From the NCBI RefSeq assembly GCF_013868055.1, contig NZ_JACEOL010000043.1:1-64000 (forward strand): DNA of 64,000 nucleotides, given 5' to 3'. The DNA is from Thermoactinomyces mirandus. Lineage in GTDB: Bacteria > Bacillota > Bacilli > Thermoactinomycetales > Thermoactinomycetaceae. Shown one piece after another: positions 1 through 7,976 of the stretch (positions are counted from its first letter, which is position 1; the number at the start of each line of letters is the position of its first letter). Under the pieces are notes generated by a model. It worked only from the letters and a program-made list of their open reading frames with translations. It did no database searches and had not been told where the DNA came from. The position numbers and the translations under genes are program-made.

Positions 1-2
1 TT

Positions 3-1007
3 GTCGCCATCCTGAGCATTTTTGGTGTCCTCGTGACAGTCATTGGATTTATCTTTGCGGTGCCTGTCGCAGTTATTATAGGGAGCGGGATTCTGATCGG
101 TGAGCTTGTCAGCGGATTTTTTTCCCGGATTTCAGGAAATGGGTTGTTCAGTGACGAGATGTTGCTTGATATGTTGATCGGAGGTATCGCGGGAGGCATT
201 GCTTCGTTATTTGGCTGGGCCGCCGGAGTCGGAGCCGCTGGCAGCAGTGTGGTACGCTGGCTTGGGACCCGAATCCCCTGGCTGGGAAGAGCCTTTCCCA
301 AAGCCTTTGGCGGGAGCGTTGGCGCCAGTGTCGACCAAAGCCTGTGGGATCTGTTGAAGGAAGGAAAAATCAACTGGAAGAATGCCCTTATTGCCGGCGG
401 ATTGGGATTGGTCATGGTATTTGGCGGGGAATATGCCGGTGTCAAATTCTTCAAGAATTGTGTTGCCTATGGGCAGCCAGCTAACAGTTACCTGGCGGTA
501 ATGCTCCCCAAACTGGATTGTTTCTACTCACCGGATCGGGGTGGGGGGAATGAAAGTGGATCTTCTGCCGGGAACAGTGTAAGTAAAAGAATTGTTGATG
601 AATTTGGAAATGCCATTCCTTATGGATTTTCCAGTTTAGATGAATATTACAAGTTTGTTGATACATTAAAAAGTGAATTACCCGAAGATACGGTTATATT
701 ATTTCAGGGTAGTTCTGTGACTGGAAAAAGTCATAAAACAGGAAAAGCTTTTGATAAAGACAGGACAAGTGACTTTGATATTGCTCTAATAAATGATGAC
801 CTGTATCTTCAAGGGTTAGAGGCAAAGTTCCGCTCTAAAACAGAACCGAATAGAATGGGACCATTATTGCCAAAACAACTTGATAAGTTAGGTCTATATG
901 GTATTCAGAAAAAAATGATTAAGATGTCTGGACGTGATGTTAACTTTATGTTATTTGAAAGTGTGGAAGAAGCATTGAGAAGGCCGAGTATAATGGTGGT
1001 CAGGTGA
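3..1007 (+). CDS. Polymorphic toxin, C-terminal part (nucleotidyltransferase-like tip), 5' truncated by window edge
   Basis: The reading frame is open to the first base of the window, so the true start lies upstream. The first 150 or so visible residues are hydrophobic and glycine/alanine-rich (several membrane-like segments), as in the pre-toxin part of large secreted or contact-dependent toxins. After a low-complexity linker (GGGNESGSSAG) the last 140 residues are a separate domain. It carries a GSSVTG motif followed 20 residues later by SDFDIAL, the GS...DxD pattern of nucleotidyltransferase-fold enzymes. From about base 580 onward the DNA becomes clearly more AT-rich than the upstream part, which fits an exchanged toxin tip. 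A candidate immunity gene follows at once. The exact toxin activity is not known to me; RNA or protein modification by nucleotide transfer is an inference. Confidence 0.7.
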   Translation, partial: VAILSIFGVLVTVIGFIFAVPVAVIIGSGILIGELVSGFFSRISGNGLFSDEMLLDMLIGGIAGGIASLFGWAAGVGAAGSSVVRWLGTRIPWLGRAFPKAFGGSVGASVDQSLWDLLKEGKINWKNALIAGGLGLVMVFGGEYAGVKFFKNCVAYGQPANSYLAVMLPKLDCFYSPDRGGGNESGSSAGNSVSKRIVDEFGNAIPYGFSSLDEYYKFVDTLKSELPEDTVILFQGSSVTGKSHKTGKAFDKDRTSDFDIALINDDLYLQGLEAKFRSKTEPNRMGPLLPKQLDKLGLYGIQKKMIKMSGRDVNFMLFESVEEALRRPSIMVVR

Positions 1008-1012
1008 TATTG

Positions 1013-1411
1013 ATGAATATTTATATTACTTATGGAGTTGCAAATAATGATTTGGAAGCAATCAAAAAATCCTTGGAAAAAGTATTAAATATTGAATTTG
1101 AATTACATGAAAGCAGCTATTGGGGAGAGTACTATATATGGAGGTCACCTGATTTCGAAGAAATTAGGATCAGTTACAACTATGTAGATGAGGATTGGCT
1201 TGAAAGGAATTTCAGGGAGTACCCTGTTTTGATTCACTTGTCTGAACTAAAAAAACTAGATGAGATAATGCATACAATTAAGAAGGAACTCTCACATTTT
1301 AAGTTAATACGGAAAACGGAAATCATACCTGGGGTTAAAAGCAAGGAATACTTGTTTATTAATGATAAACCTTTGTTGATCTCAGAACAGGAGTTAAAAA
1401 AATTATTCTGA
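1013..1411 (+). CDS. Candidate immunity protein to the upstream toxin
   Basis: This 132-residue, acidic, soluble protein has no family I recognise. The ATG is chosen because AGGTGA, which overlaps the toxin stop codon, sits seven bases upstream; a GTG nine bases earlier is in frame but has no ribosome binding site. The gene is AT-rich like the toxin tip and unlike the surrounding genome. It begins within six bases of the toxin stop and is closed by a strong intrinsic terminator, so toxin and this gene form one unit. The immunity role rests only on that arrangement (small acidic product, tight coupling, shared base composition). Confidence 0.6.
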   Translation: MNIYITYGVANNDLEAIKKSLEKVLNIEFELHESSYWGEYYIWRSPDFEEIRISYNYVDEDWLERNFREYPVLIHLSELKKLDEIMHTIKKELSHFKLIRKTEIIPGVKSKEYLFINDKPLLISEQELKKLF

Positions 1412-1418
1412 ATTTGAT

Positions 1419-1453
1419 AAGCTGTTGACATTTTTTCGTCAACAGCTTTTATT
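1419..1453 (+). terminator. Intrinsic terminator after toxin/immunity pair
   Basis: An 11-bp perfect stem (AAGCTGTTGAC / GTCAACAGCTT) with an 8-base loop is followed by TTTATTT, eight bases after the immunity gene stop. Confidence 0.8.
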
Positions 1454-1611
1454 TATGGCATTGGCCAATCAGGCACATTTTGTGTGCTTCACAAAAAAGG
1501 ATTCCGAAGGAAGGTCTCATTATGTTCCGAACCAATCCATCCGAAAAAATTCATCAGCATATGGATCACATAAGATAGCACCAAGTTATTTTGGACGTTG
1601 GGAGAGGTATC

Positions 1612-2179
1612 ATGGTAGAGGTAAAGTATAGAATTATAGAAGATTTGGATGAACTGAAAACTCTGGATCGAGATAGTTTTGATGAGTGGGGAGAAGTTGA
1701 AGGATTTTTTATGATTCGATTTAATGATAAAGCTTATAATGATGCCATTTATCATGAAAACGATCTGCGTCCCGGTGAAGAAGGGTTTTGACTTGATTAC
1801 CGTTTGGTTTAATCATTTGCTTAAAGCAGTTAAACTACTTGAAAAACATGATTATGTTGCAGTTAATGATATTGAAACTCTGGAGATTTTTATTGAATTT
1901 AAAAGGAAAGATAAAACAGATGATATTTATGCTGGTGCAATTACAGTCCCACCTGAAAAGGCATCCAATATTCATGAAGCTGTAGTTATAACTTCATTAC
2001 CTTACTACAAATACAGATTTATCAACGAAAAAATTACATATCAGGAATTGAAAGCAGAATTACTCAAAAAATGCAAACAATATATTCAGGAACTGGAGAA
2101 AATTAATCCCGAGTTGATTTTAGCTGGCCGAATTCAGAGACTGATTACCAAAATGAGTCAATTAAGTAATTCGCTTTAG
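1612..2179 (+). pseudogene. Second immunity-type gene (DUF5984-like), broken by a one-base frameshift
   Basis: A protein starting at the ATG with a GGGAGAGG ribosome binding site runs in one frame to ...RPGEEGF and stops at about 1791. The adjacent frame continues without a gap as GFDLITVWFNHLLKAV... to 2179. Removing a single base from the run GGGTTTT near 1782-1788 restores one protein of about 188 residues reading GEEGFDLITVWFNHLL. The restored protein resembles the DUF5984 family of immunity-like proteins (my recollection of the family, not a search). It is AT-rich and lies in an immunity-gene position downstream of a toxin tip. Either this is a decaying orphan immunity gene or the homopolymer run is a sequencing error. 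Confidence 0.65.
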
Positions 2180-2565
2180 TATTCAAAAAGGAGTGATTTG
2201 ATTTATTTCAAAGGGTTAAATTAGGTTAGACGGGAGACGAAAGTCAAACAAAACAACGGTTGCCATGTCCGGGATTTGCCCCAAACCAATGCTTTCCGGA
2301 AGGTTGTGTGCGATAATCACCCTGTTTCTTCCCGGAGGGGGGAGGTTCTCCAGTACATATTCCAGGTGTCCGGTGCCAATACGAAATGTGGTAATCGCTA
2401 TAACGTCAAAGACCAAGTTTTTAGTCCCGATTTTTTATTTTGGAGCAAAAAGAAAAAAACATTGACCCCCTCCAAGTTAACTGTAAGGGAATTTTCCTTA
2501 CGCTGCTTGAAAGGGATCTTATGATTTGGCATTCCCCGGTAACCCCGGGGGGTTTTTTATTTGCT
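2180..2565. other. Gap with no convincing gene; short possible gene remnant on minus strand
   Basis: No complete gene is visible. On the minus strand an open frame of 66 codons (2416 to 2216) encodes FDVIAITTFRIGTGHLEY... and a decent AGGGGG ribosome binding site with an ATG lies upstream at about 2460 in another frame, so a frameshifted remnant is possible. I do not recognise the product. A short inverted repeat GTAAGG/CCTTAC lies at 2483-2501. Confidence 0.25.
2534..2558 (+). terminator. Intrinsic terminator, plus strand
   Basis: CCCCGG / CCGGGG stem with a 5-base loop, followed by GG and TTTTTT. It would end a plus-strand transcript entering from the immunity pseudogene region, and lies just beyond the 3' end of the convergent yolD-like gene. 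Confidence 0.6.
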
Positions 2566-2874
2566 TTATATCCAGTCGACATCGATCAACTGGCCAAAGG
2601 TGATTCGCTTTTTCCATTCGCCATTGGTCATCAGGAACCATCCGTCATAGGGATAAACCTTGCTGACGTATCCATAAAATTGCAGCGGTGAATATTTTCC
2701 GGCATAAGTGACGATAACCCTTTTTTGCAATTCGCATGCTTCTTCGAGCAGAAAAATCATATATTCCAGTTGATCCTGGTCAATGGCCGGGGGCTGGTAA
2801 CCGGAAGATGGCGTTCCGGCAGTATTACGCTGTTGACGGCTGTACCATTTGTGGAATGAAGCTGCAAGCATCAT
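2566..2874 (-). CDS. YolD-like family protein
   Basis: The product is about 102 residues long. Its second half (EEACELQKRVIVTYAG..., then YGYVSKVYPYDGWFLMTNGEWKKRITFGQLIDVDW) has the layout of YolD-like proteins: a small beta-barrel-like core ending in a KxIxFxxIxxI/V-type strand. In Bacillota these proteins are often encoded next to Y-family DNA polymerases (UvrX/DinB) and belong to the SOS response; no polymerase is present here. Two in-frame ATG codons follow an AAGGAGG; the first ATG is taken, with the overlapping GTG six bases earlier too close to the ribosome binding site. A LexA-type box lies inside its promoter, which supports damage-inducible control. Confidence 0.75.
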   Translation of the reverse strand: MMLAASFHKWYSRQQRNTAGTPSSGYQPPAIDQDQLEYMIFLLEEACELQKRVIVTYAGKYSPLQFYGYVSKVYPYDGWFLMTNGEWKKRITFGQLIDVDWI

Positions 2875-2894
2875 CTTCACCCTCCTTAAACAGA

Positions 2895-2923
2895 ATCATA
2901 ACCGAATATATGTTCGTATTCAA
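2895..2923 (-). promoter_or_regulatory. SigA promoter of the yolD-like gene with LexA (DinR) box in the spacer
   Basis: Read on the minus strand: TTGAAT, exactly 17 bases, TATGAT. The spacer contains CGAACATATATTCG (plus-strand 2903-2916), which differs from the Gram-positive LexA consensus CGAACN4GTTCG at one position. Binding there would block RNA polymerase directly. Confidence 0.75.
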
Positions 2924-3052
2924 GGAGGAAAATTGACCTGAAGCAAAAAGAAGCGAATTTGTTTTTATTGGACCAGCGGAAATGGTTTGCACGTTAAAGG
3001 CAGGAAATGAACACGAGAAAAAGAATCAAGGATAGAGAAAGGGGCGACCAGA

Positions 3053-3280
3053 ATGAATAAAGTGCAGGATCAGGTTTTGAGTGCGTTAAAGGAAAAAGAG
3101 ACCATGATCACTCTTTTTTTGGTAAATGGTTTTCAATATCGGGGGAAAATTGTTGATTTTGACAAGTTTACCCTGTCGTTGGAAGCAGATGGACAATTGT
3201 TTGTCATTTCCAAAAAGATGGTCAGTACAATTCAAACAACAGAGGCATTGCTCTCCAAAAAAGACCAAGACGGGTTTTAA
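3053..3280 (+). CDS. Hfq-like RNA chaperone, divergent paralogue
   Basis: The product is 75 residues. QDQVLSALKEKETMITLFLVNG followed by a GKIVDFDKFTLSLE segment matches the Sm1 motif of Hfq very well. The Sm2 motif, normally YKHAIST, reads SKKMVST here: the Tyr is Ser and the His is Lys, so the proximal RNA-binding pocket should be altered. Hfq forms a hexameric ring that binds sRNAs and mRNAs. The usual Bacillales hfq lies beside miaA, whereas this gene stands alone between divergent yolD and convergent pyrD, so it may be a second, specialised copy. The start is supported by AAAGGGG upstream. Whether another hfq exists in the genome cannot be seen here. Confidence 0.8.
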   Translation: MNKVQDQVLSALKEKETMITLFLVNGFQYRGKIVDFDKFTLSLEADGQLFVISKKMVSTIQTTEALLSKKDQDGF

Positions 3281-3290
3281 AAGCCCGTCT
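3268..3290. terminator. Shared terminator-like palindrome between hfq-like gene and pyrD
   Basis: AGACGGG, TTTTAAAA, then GCCCGTCT form a near-perfect palindrome spanning the 3' end of the Hfq-like gene and lying nine bases from the convergent pyrD stop. It could act on both strands. Confidence 0.5.
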
Positions 3291-3299
3291 CTTGATTGC

Positions 3300-4388
3300 T
3301 TACTTCAAGTCTTGTCCGATCCACTCCTGGAAGTGGGAGATTTTTTCTTTCTCCATCCATTCCAGAAGTTCCTGGTTTATTTTTCTTACAATGGCAGGAC
3401 CGCGGTAGATCATGCCGGTATAGACCTGGACCAGATTGGCTCCTGCCTTGAGTTTGTCTATTACATCCCTGCCGGTAAAAACCCCTCCGACTCCAATCAG
3501 GGGAATTTGCCCCCGGGTGATGGAATAAATGTGGCGAATGATTTGGGTTGACCGCTCACGAACCGGTTTTCCGCTCAGGCCCCCTGTTTCATGGCGTTGC
3601 TTTGATGTAAGCCCTTCGCGGGACAATGTGGTATTGGTAGCAATGATTCCATCAATGCCTGCAGCTATTGCCGTGGAGACAATTTTCTGCACTGCATCCG
3701 GTTCCAGATCCGGTGCGATTTTCAGAAGCAATGGTTTCTTCTGTTGGTGGTTTTGTGCGGACTGGTCCCGCTGGTGCAAGATTCGGGTCAGCAGGGACTC
3801 CAAGGCTTCAGCATGTTGCAGATCCCTAAGCCCTTTGGTGTTGGGAGAGCTGACGTTGATGACAAAGTAATCCCCAAACGGATAAAGCTCGGTCAGCCCC
3901 AGAATATAATCTTCGGCCGCTTTTTCATTGGGAGTATCCTTGTTTTTCCCCAGATTGATACCAATCGGGATCGCTGGCCGGTCCAGCTGTTCAAAAGCCT
4001 GCCTGGCTGAAGCAATCCCATGATTGTTAAAACCCATTCGATTGATGACTGCTTCATCGCCGGGCAGACGAAAAAGCCGGGGCTGAGGGTTTCCGCTCTG
4101 CGGCCGCGGTGTTAATGTGCCAACCTCAATAAAACCGAATCCCAGGGCGGCAAGTGCGGGAAATACATCGGCATCCTTGTCAAATCCGGCAGCCAGGCCA
4201 ATCGGGTTGGGAAAGGAAAGTCCCCATAGTTTGGAAGCAAGGCGCGCATCCTTTATGACCATTTTTTTGGCTATGGATTGCCGGAGCCAGGGACTGGACT
4301 GCATCCATTTTAATGCTTGAACGGTCCGGTCATGTGCCGTTTCCGGATTCATCTGAAACAATACTTTGCGCAGTGCTTGATAGATCAC
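3300..4388 (-). CDS. pyrD: Dihydroorotate dehydrogenase (quinone), class 2
   Basis: This 362-residue FMN enzyme oxidises dihydroorotate to orotate in pyrimidine synthesis and passes electrons to membrane quinone. Class 2 is shown by the roughly 40-residue N-terminal extension (two amphipathic helices for membrane contact) and by the active-site segment NVSSPNTKGLRDLQ around residues 178-191, where Ser is the base (class 1 uses Cys). GLAAGFDKDADVFP (64-77) and GGVFTGRD near the C-terminus are FMN-site motifs. The GTG start has AAAGGAG eight bases upstream. It is encoded alone, away from other pyr genes. Bacillus subtilis uses the NAD-dependent class 1B enzyme, so this points to a different lineage or a replaced gene. 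Confidence 0.95.
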   Translation of the reverse strand: MIYQALRKVLFQMNPETAHDRTVQALKWMQSSPWLRQSIAKKMVIKDARLASKLWGLSFPNPIGLAAGFDKDADVFPALAALGFGFIEVGTLTPRPQSGNPQPRLFRLPGDEAVINRMGFNNHGIASARQAFEQLDRPAIPIGINLGKNKDTPNEKAAEDYILGLTELYPFGDYFVINVSSPNTKGLRDLQHAEALESLLTRILHQRDQSAQNHQQKKPLLLKIAPDLEPDAVQKIVSTAIAAGIDGIIATNTTLSREGLTSKQRHETGGLSGKPVRERSTQIIRHIYSITRGQIPLIGVGGVFTGRDVIDKLKAGANLVQVYTGMIYRGPAIVRKINQELLEWMEKEKISHFQEWIGQDLK

Positions 4389-4442
4389 AGTGTTTACTCC
4401 TTTCCCTTTTAATCTGAATGTAGCATACCATAACCATTTGAT

Positions 4443-4484
4443 GAAAAAAAAGCTGACTGGCTAAATGAATTGTGGCCAGTCAGC
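4443..4484 (-). terminator. Intrinsic terminator of the EthD-like gene
   Basis: On the minus strand GCTGACTGGC pairs with GCCAGTCAGC over a 10-bp perfect stem, followed by TTTTTTTT. It lies 60 bases after the EthD-like gene. Confidence 0.85.
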
Positions 4485-4543
4485 GAAATATTTGTTCCGG
4501 ATCCGTTGTCAAGATCAGAGGGGAAATCGTTCGTCTGATGTAG

Positions 4544-4897
4544 TTAATATCTCAGATTGGTAAAAAGATTGGCATTGTATACTTCTTCTTTGCCCACATA
4601 AGCAACCATATAGTTGGTTGCATGTTTGACCCAGACTTCAGTGATGATTTTGCCATGCTCACTGTCGAGTGCGATTTGCAAAGCCTCCGGGCTGGCAAAA
4701 TAGATTTCGCACATAAAAGCAAAATCGTTATCCTTTGTGACAGGTGTTGGACTGCTGTTGGATACCACAAGATCGGTATATTCCACTTTGATGACTCCTG
4801 GAACCTGCAATACACGAGGTATTAAAACATTTTTTAGATATTCGATAAACTCTTCGATTCCTTCTTCTTTTTTATAGAAGCCAATGACTTTAAACAT
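4544..4897 (-). CDS. EthD-like dimeric alpha/beta-barrel protein
   Basis: The product is 117 residues. MFKVIGFYKKEEGIEEFIEYLKNVLIPRVLQVPGV and the later CEIYFASPEALQIALDSEHGKIITE follow the EthD domain pattern: a first strand ending in a helix that carries the incoming chain, then an FxSxEAxxxAxxSxEG-like helix. Such proteins form ferredoxin-like dimers and usually serve as accessory proteins, monooxygenase-like enzymes or stress proteins; the substrate is not indicated. It is monocistronic with a good AGAGGGG ribosome binding site and its own terminator. A perfect cre-type site lies 220 bases upstream. Confidence 0.8.
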   Translation of the reverse strand: MFKVIGFYKKEEGIEEFIEYLKNVLIPRVLQVPGVIKVEYTDLVVSNSSPTPVTKDNDFAFMCEIYFASPEALQIALDSEHGKIITEVWVKHATNYMVAYVGKEEVYNANLFTNLRY

Positions 4898-5117
4898 TAT
4901 ATACCCCTCTTTCTTTATATCTTTCTGGCGAAATAGTTTATTTGGAAGGAGTAACTGATGTATAAATATATGAGTTCATTCCTCAAGCCCAATAATTCAA
5001 TTTTAATACCTTTATTAAACATTGTGTAGAATAAGGTGGATCTTTTCAAGATGATTTCATGGTTTTTTACAGGAACTTTTCAATCAATAACACCGGCCAA
5101 CCTTTAAATCAGCATAT

Positions 5118-5131
5118 TGAAAACGCTTACA
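5118..5131. promoter_or_regulatory. cre-type site (CcpA)
   Basis: TGAAAACGCTTACA matches the Bacillus cre consensus TGWAANCGNTNWCA at every position. It lies between two minus-strand genes, upstream of the EthD-like gene and just past the end of the small membrane protein gene, so its target is unclear. Confidence 0.5.
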
Positions 5132-5170
5132 TACAGAAATAAAGTTTTTCATGGCGCCGGTTCTATATGG

Positions 5171-5317
5171 TTATCTGGCAATAATTCCTGTCAGCAAACA
5201 AACCAAACCTGCAATAATAGGTGCAAGAGAACTGCTTTTCCCGCAATATACCAGATAAATTCCCAACAATTCGAGGAGGAGACCGGCTGTCAGGAAAAGC
5301 ATTCCAACATAGACCAT
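5171..5317 (-). CDS. Small membrane protein, 48 residues
   Basis: Read on the minus strand, an ATG (or the GTG one codon earlier) following GGAAGGAGAGG opens a 48-residue frame. It encodes two hydrophobic helices, MLFLTAGLLLELLGIYLVY and APIIAGLVCLLTGIIA, joined by a short polar turn (CGKSSS). A helix-turn-helix membrane hairpin with a clean ribosome binding site in a gap is good evidence for a real small gene, but I know no family for it. There is no operon partner: rdgB starts on the other strand 200 bases away. Confidence 0.6.
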   Translation of the reverse strand: MVYVGMLFLTAGLLLELLGIYLVYCGKSSSLAPIIAGLVCLLTGIIAR

Positions 5318-5516
5318 CACTTCATCCTCTCCTTCCTTGAAAAAAAACTTCCCAAGGTTTATTCGTAAAAATAAAGGATTTTATGGCCTGTTTTGAAAAG
5401 AATCTGGTAGGGGCATTTTGCTTTCAATCTTTTACAATGGTTTGCTGGAAAGAATACGAGTTAAAATATAGAAAAAATGATAGTTTGCAAATAAGTCGGA
5501 GGGAAATTAAAAGAAA

Positions 5517-6095
5517 ATGAAATTAATCTTCGCAACGCAGAATAAAGAAAAAGTCGCAGAAGCGAAAAAAATTCTTGCTCCACACGGGATTGAGGTTTTC
5601 TGTCACCAGGTTTCTTTTATCGAACCGGATTGCGGGACGGTTGAGGAGACTGCCAGAGCCAAACTGGAACAGGTAAAAGAACGGGGGCTTGACTATGTCA
5701 TGGTGGATGACGCCGGCATCTATTTTGCGGCATACCCCGATTTTCCGGGAGTGTTGTCAAAGCGCATTTATCAACGAATTGGTTATAAAGGAATCCGCAA
5801 ACTCCTGGTGAAGGAGCCACGGGAGGCCTGTTTCAAAGGGGCAGTCGGGGTTTGCTGGAATGGGGAAATGAAGATTTTTTGCGGGGAGACAAAGGGACGA
5901 ATTATCGAGGAGATTGATGAAAATGAGTGTTCCTTTTCCGGGTTCCCCTACGATCCCATTTTTGTTCCGGAAGGAGAGGTCAAGGTGTTAAGCCAGTTAT
6001 CGGAGGAAGAGTCACAGGTGTATTCCTACCGGCGGAAGGCGCTGGACCGCATGGCTGAGTGGTTGAAACAGAAAACAGAAATAAGAAAATGGTAG
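5517..6095 (+). CDS. RdgB/HAM1-family nucleoside triphosphate pyrophosphatase (XTP/dITP diphosphatase)
   Basis: This 192-residue enzyme hydrolyses non-canonical purine NTPs (XTP, dITP/ITP) to monophosphates and so cleans the nucleotide pool. Family marks visible are the N-terminal FATQNKEKVAEAKKIL, VDDAGI in place of the more usual EDSGL, FSGFPYDPIFVPEG, and SYRRKALDRM at the C-terminus. The VDDAGI variant is more like the archaeal-type branch than standard Bacillus YsnA, so it may be a second or replaced copy. The ribosome binding site GGAGGG lies 13 bases from the ATG, a rather long spacing. It stands alone upstream of the his operon. Confidence 0.85.
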   Translation: MKLIFATQNKEKVAEAKKILAPHGIEVFCHQVSFIEPDCGTVEETARAKLEQVKERGLDYVMVDDAGIYFAAYPDFPGVLSKRIYQRIGYKGIRKLLVKEPREACFKGAVGVCWNGEMKIFCGETKGRIIEEIDENECSFSGFPYDPIFVPEGEVKVLSQLSEEESQVYSYRRKALDRMAEWLKQKTEIRKW

Positions 6096-6180
6096 TCAAG
6101 TGAATAGTTCCATGTTATACTACATAAAAGATTCCTTTAGTTCATTAGCGATTTAATATGATGAAGCAAAGGGGAATATT

Positions 6181-7356
6181 ATGACAAAACCGCAAATTTT
6201 TGAAAAACCAATGGGATTCAGGGATTTTCCATATTTATTGGCGGAAAAAAAGCGTTTGGTTGAAGATCGGGTACGGCAGCAATTTGTAAAATGGGGCTAT
6301 CGGGAAGTTTATACCCCAACCCTGGAATTTTTTGATACGGTAGGACAAGCAAGTGAAATCCCTGATTCACGGATGTTCAAATTAATGGATCGTGACGGAA
6401 ATATATTGGTATTACGACCTGACCAGACAGCACCCATTGCCCGTTTGGTTACTTCCGTCCTGAAACGGGAACCTTTGCCTCTTCGTCTTTTTTATCACGG
6501 CAATGTTTTTCGTGCCCAGGAGAAAGAAGCCGGGCGGAGCAGTGAACTGTTCCAGTCCGGTGTGGAATTGGTTGGGCAGTCCTGCCCTGAGGCGGATACG
6601 GAAGTAATCGCCCTGTCGATCGAAGCGCTTCGGGCCTGTGAGATTCATTTTCCCATTATCGCCCTCAGCCATGTGGGTCTGTTGGAAGGATTTCTGAGGG
6701 AGCGGATTGATCATAAAGCAGCCATTTCCAAATTGAAGCAGACATTGGGTTTGCGTGATCTGGTGGCGTTTCGGCAGATTCTCGCCTGCCTGGATCTCTC
6801 TTCAGCAGACCGTCAGGAGATTCTGGCCATTACCCGCTCCGGACTGGAACACGATCAATGGAAATCCTTGATGAAACTGGCAAGAACAGAGCCGGTTCAT
6901 GATGCATTTGTTTATCTGGAGCGGGTATGGAACAACCTGGAAGCCTCTGGCTGTACCCAATTGGTCAAAGTGGATCTGAGCCTTGTCGGGAGTCTTGATT
7001 ATTATACGGGAGTTTATTTTGAAGGATATGCGGACGGTCAGGGATTCCCCCTGGTAAGCGGCGGACGTTATGACCAGCTTTATCAGGAATTTGGCGTCGA
7101 TTTACCTGCTACCGGATTTGCCTTGAAAACAGACCGGCTGCTGGAAGCAAGCCCGCTCAAGCCGGAATTCCCTGTCCGGTTGGCACTCTTCTATGAGCCC
7201 CATTTGCAGAAAAAGGCATGGAAGAAGGCAAAATCGTTGCGTGACGACGGTTGGATCGTGATCATGCAGCCGATGGAAGAGGGACAGATCAGGAAAGATT
7301 TGCCCGTGGACGACGTTCTTGTCATTGCCGATGAAGGAGGGACATCCCTATGTTAA
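6181..7356 (+). CDS. hisZ: ATP phosphoribosyltransferase regulatory subunit
   Basis: This 391-residue paralogue of histidyl-tRNA synthetase has no aminoacylation role. It pairs with short HisG and gives histidine feedback control of the first step of histidine synthesis. The class II synthetase core is clear: [18 protein letters not shown] at the N-terminus, [14 protein letters not shown] (motif 2-like) and [28 protein letters not shown]. The length is that of HisZ rather than HisS, because the anticodon-binding domain is reduced. First gene of the his operon, with AAAGGGG before the ATG; its end overlaps hisG by seven bases. Confidence 0.95.
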   Translation: MTKPQIFEKPMGFRDFPYLLAEKKRLVEDRVRQQFVKWGYREVYTPTLEFFDTVGQASEIPDSRMFKLMDRDGNILVLRPDQTAPIARLVTSVLKREPLPLRLFYHGNVFRAQEKEAGRSSELFQSGVELVGQSCPEADTEVIALSIEALRACEIHFPIIALSHVGLLEGFLRERIDHKAAISKLKQTLGLRDLVAFRQILACLDLSSADRQEILAITRSGLEHDQWKSLMKLARTEPVHDAFVYLERVWNNLEASGCTQLVKVDLSLVGSLDYYTGVYFEGYADGQGFPLVSGGRYDQLYQEFGVDLPATGFALKTDRLLEASPLKPEFPVRLALFYEPHLQKKAWKKAKSLRDDGWIVIMQPMEEGQIRKDLPVDDVLVIADEGGTSLC

Positions 7357-7964
7357 CGATCGCGATGCCCAAAGGACGAATCATGAATGAAGCCTTGTCC
7401 CTGTTTCAACAGGCAGGATGGCCTGTCCCGCTTCAGATGGAACTGGACTCGCGTAAACTGGTTGTCTCCATCCCTGAAGCCGGATTTACCCTGTTCCTGG
7501 CCAAACCGATGGATATTCCCACCTATGTGGAATATGGGGTGGCCGATCTCGGCGTTGCCGGAAAAGACGTGTTGATGGAGCAGGCCCGCGATGTTTATGA
7601 ATTGTTGGATCTCGGCATCAGTCCCTGCCGGATGGCGGTTGCCGGAAAACCTGACTGGCAGCCGGATCTTCATCCCCGTGTGGCTACCAAATATCCGCGC
7701 ATTGCTGAATCCTATTTTAAAGAGCAGGGAGAACAGGTTGAAATCATTAACTTGCATGGATCGGTCGAACTTGCTCCGGTGATTGGGCTGGCGGAAAGAA
7801 TTGTGGATATCGTTTCCACAGGACAGACATTAAGGGAAAACGGGCTGGTTGAACTGGGATGCATTGCCGAAGTTACCTCAAGGCTGATTGCCAATAAAGG
7901 GAGTTACCGGTTAAAGGGTGAAGCAATTCAAGAACTGTTGAATCAACTGGAACAGGTGATTTGA
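7350..7964 (+). CDS. hisG: ATP phosphoribosyltransferase, short-form catalytic subunit
   Basis: This 204-residue enzyme condenses ATP with PRPP to start histidine synthesis. It is the short form, lacking the C-terminal ACT-like regulatory domain, and therefore needs HisZ, which lies directly upstream. Characteristic segments are [27 protein letters not shown] and [16 protein letters not shown] (the PRPP-binding loop). A GGAGGG precedes the ATG inside hisZ. Confidence 0.96.
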   Translation: MLTIAMPKGRIMNEALSLFQQAGWPVPLQMELDSRKLVVSIPEAGFTLFLAKPMDIPTYVEYGVADLGVAGKDVLMEQARDVYELLDLGISPCRMAVAGKPDWQPDLHPRVATKYPRIAESYFKEQGEQVEIINLHGSVELAPVIGLAERIVDIVSTGQTLRENGLVELGCIAEVTSRLIANKGSYRLKGEAIQELLNQLEQVI

Positions 7965-7976
7965 AGGAGGGAGAAA

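Noticed and set aside
2216-2416. A 66-codon minus-strand frame (FDVIAITTFRIGTGHLEY...)
   Set aside because: The text looks protein-like, but there is no start signal in frame, an upstream stop cuts it off, and I recognise no family. Mentioned only as a possible remnant.
6096-6180. T-box or other attenuator before the his operon
   Set aside because: The leader is only about 85 bases, with no T-box sequence and no terminator hairpin.
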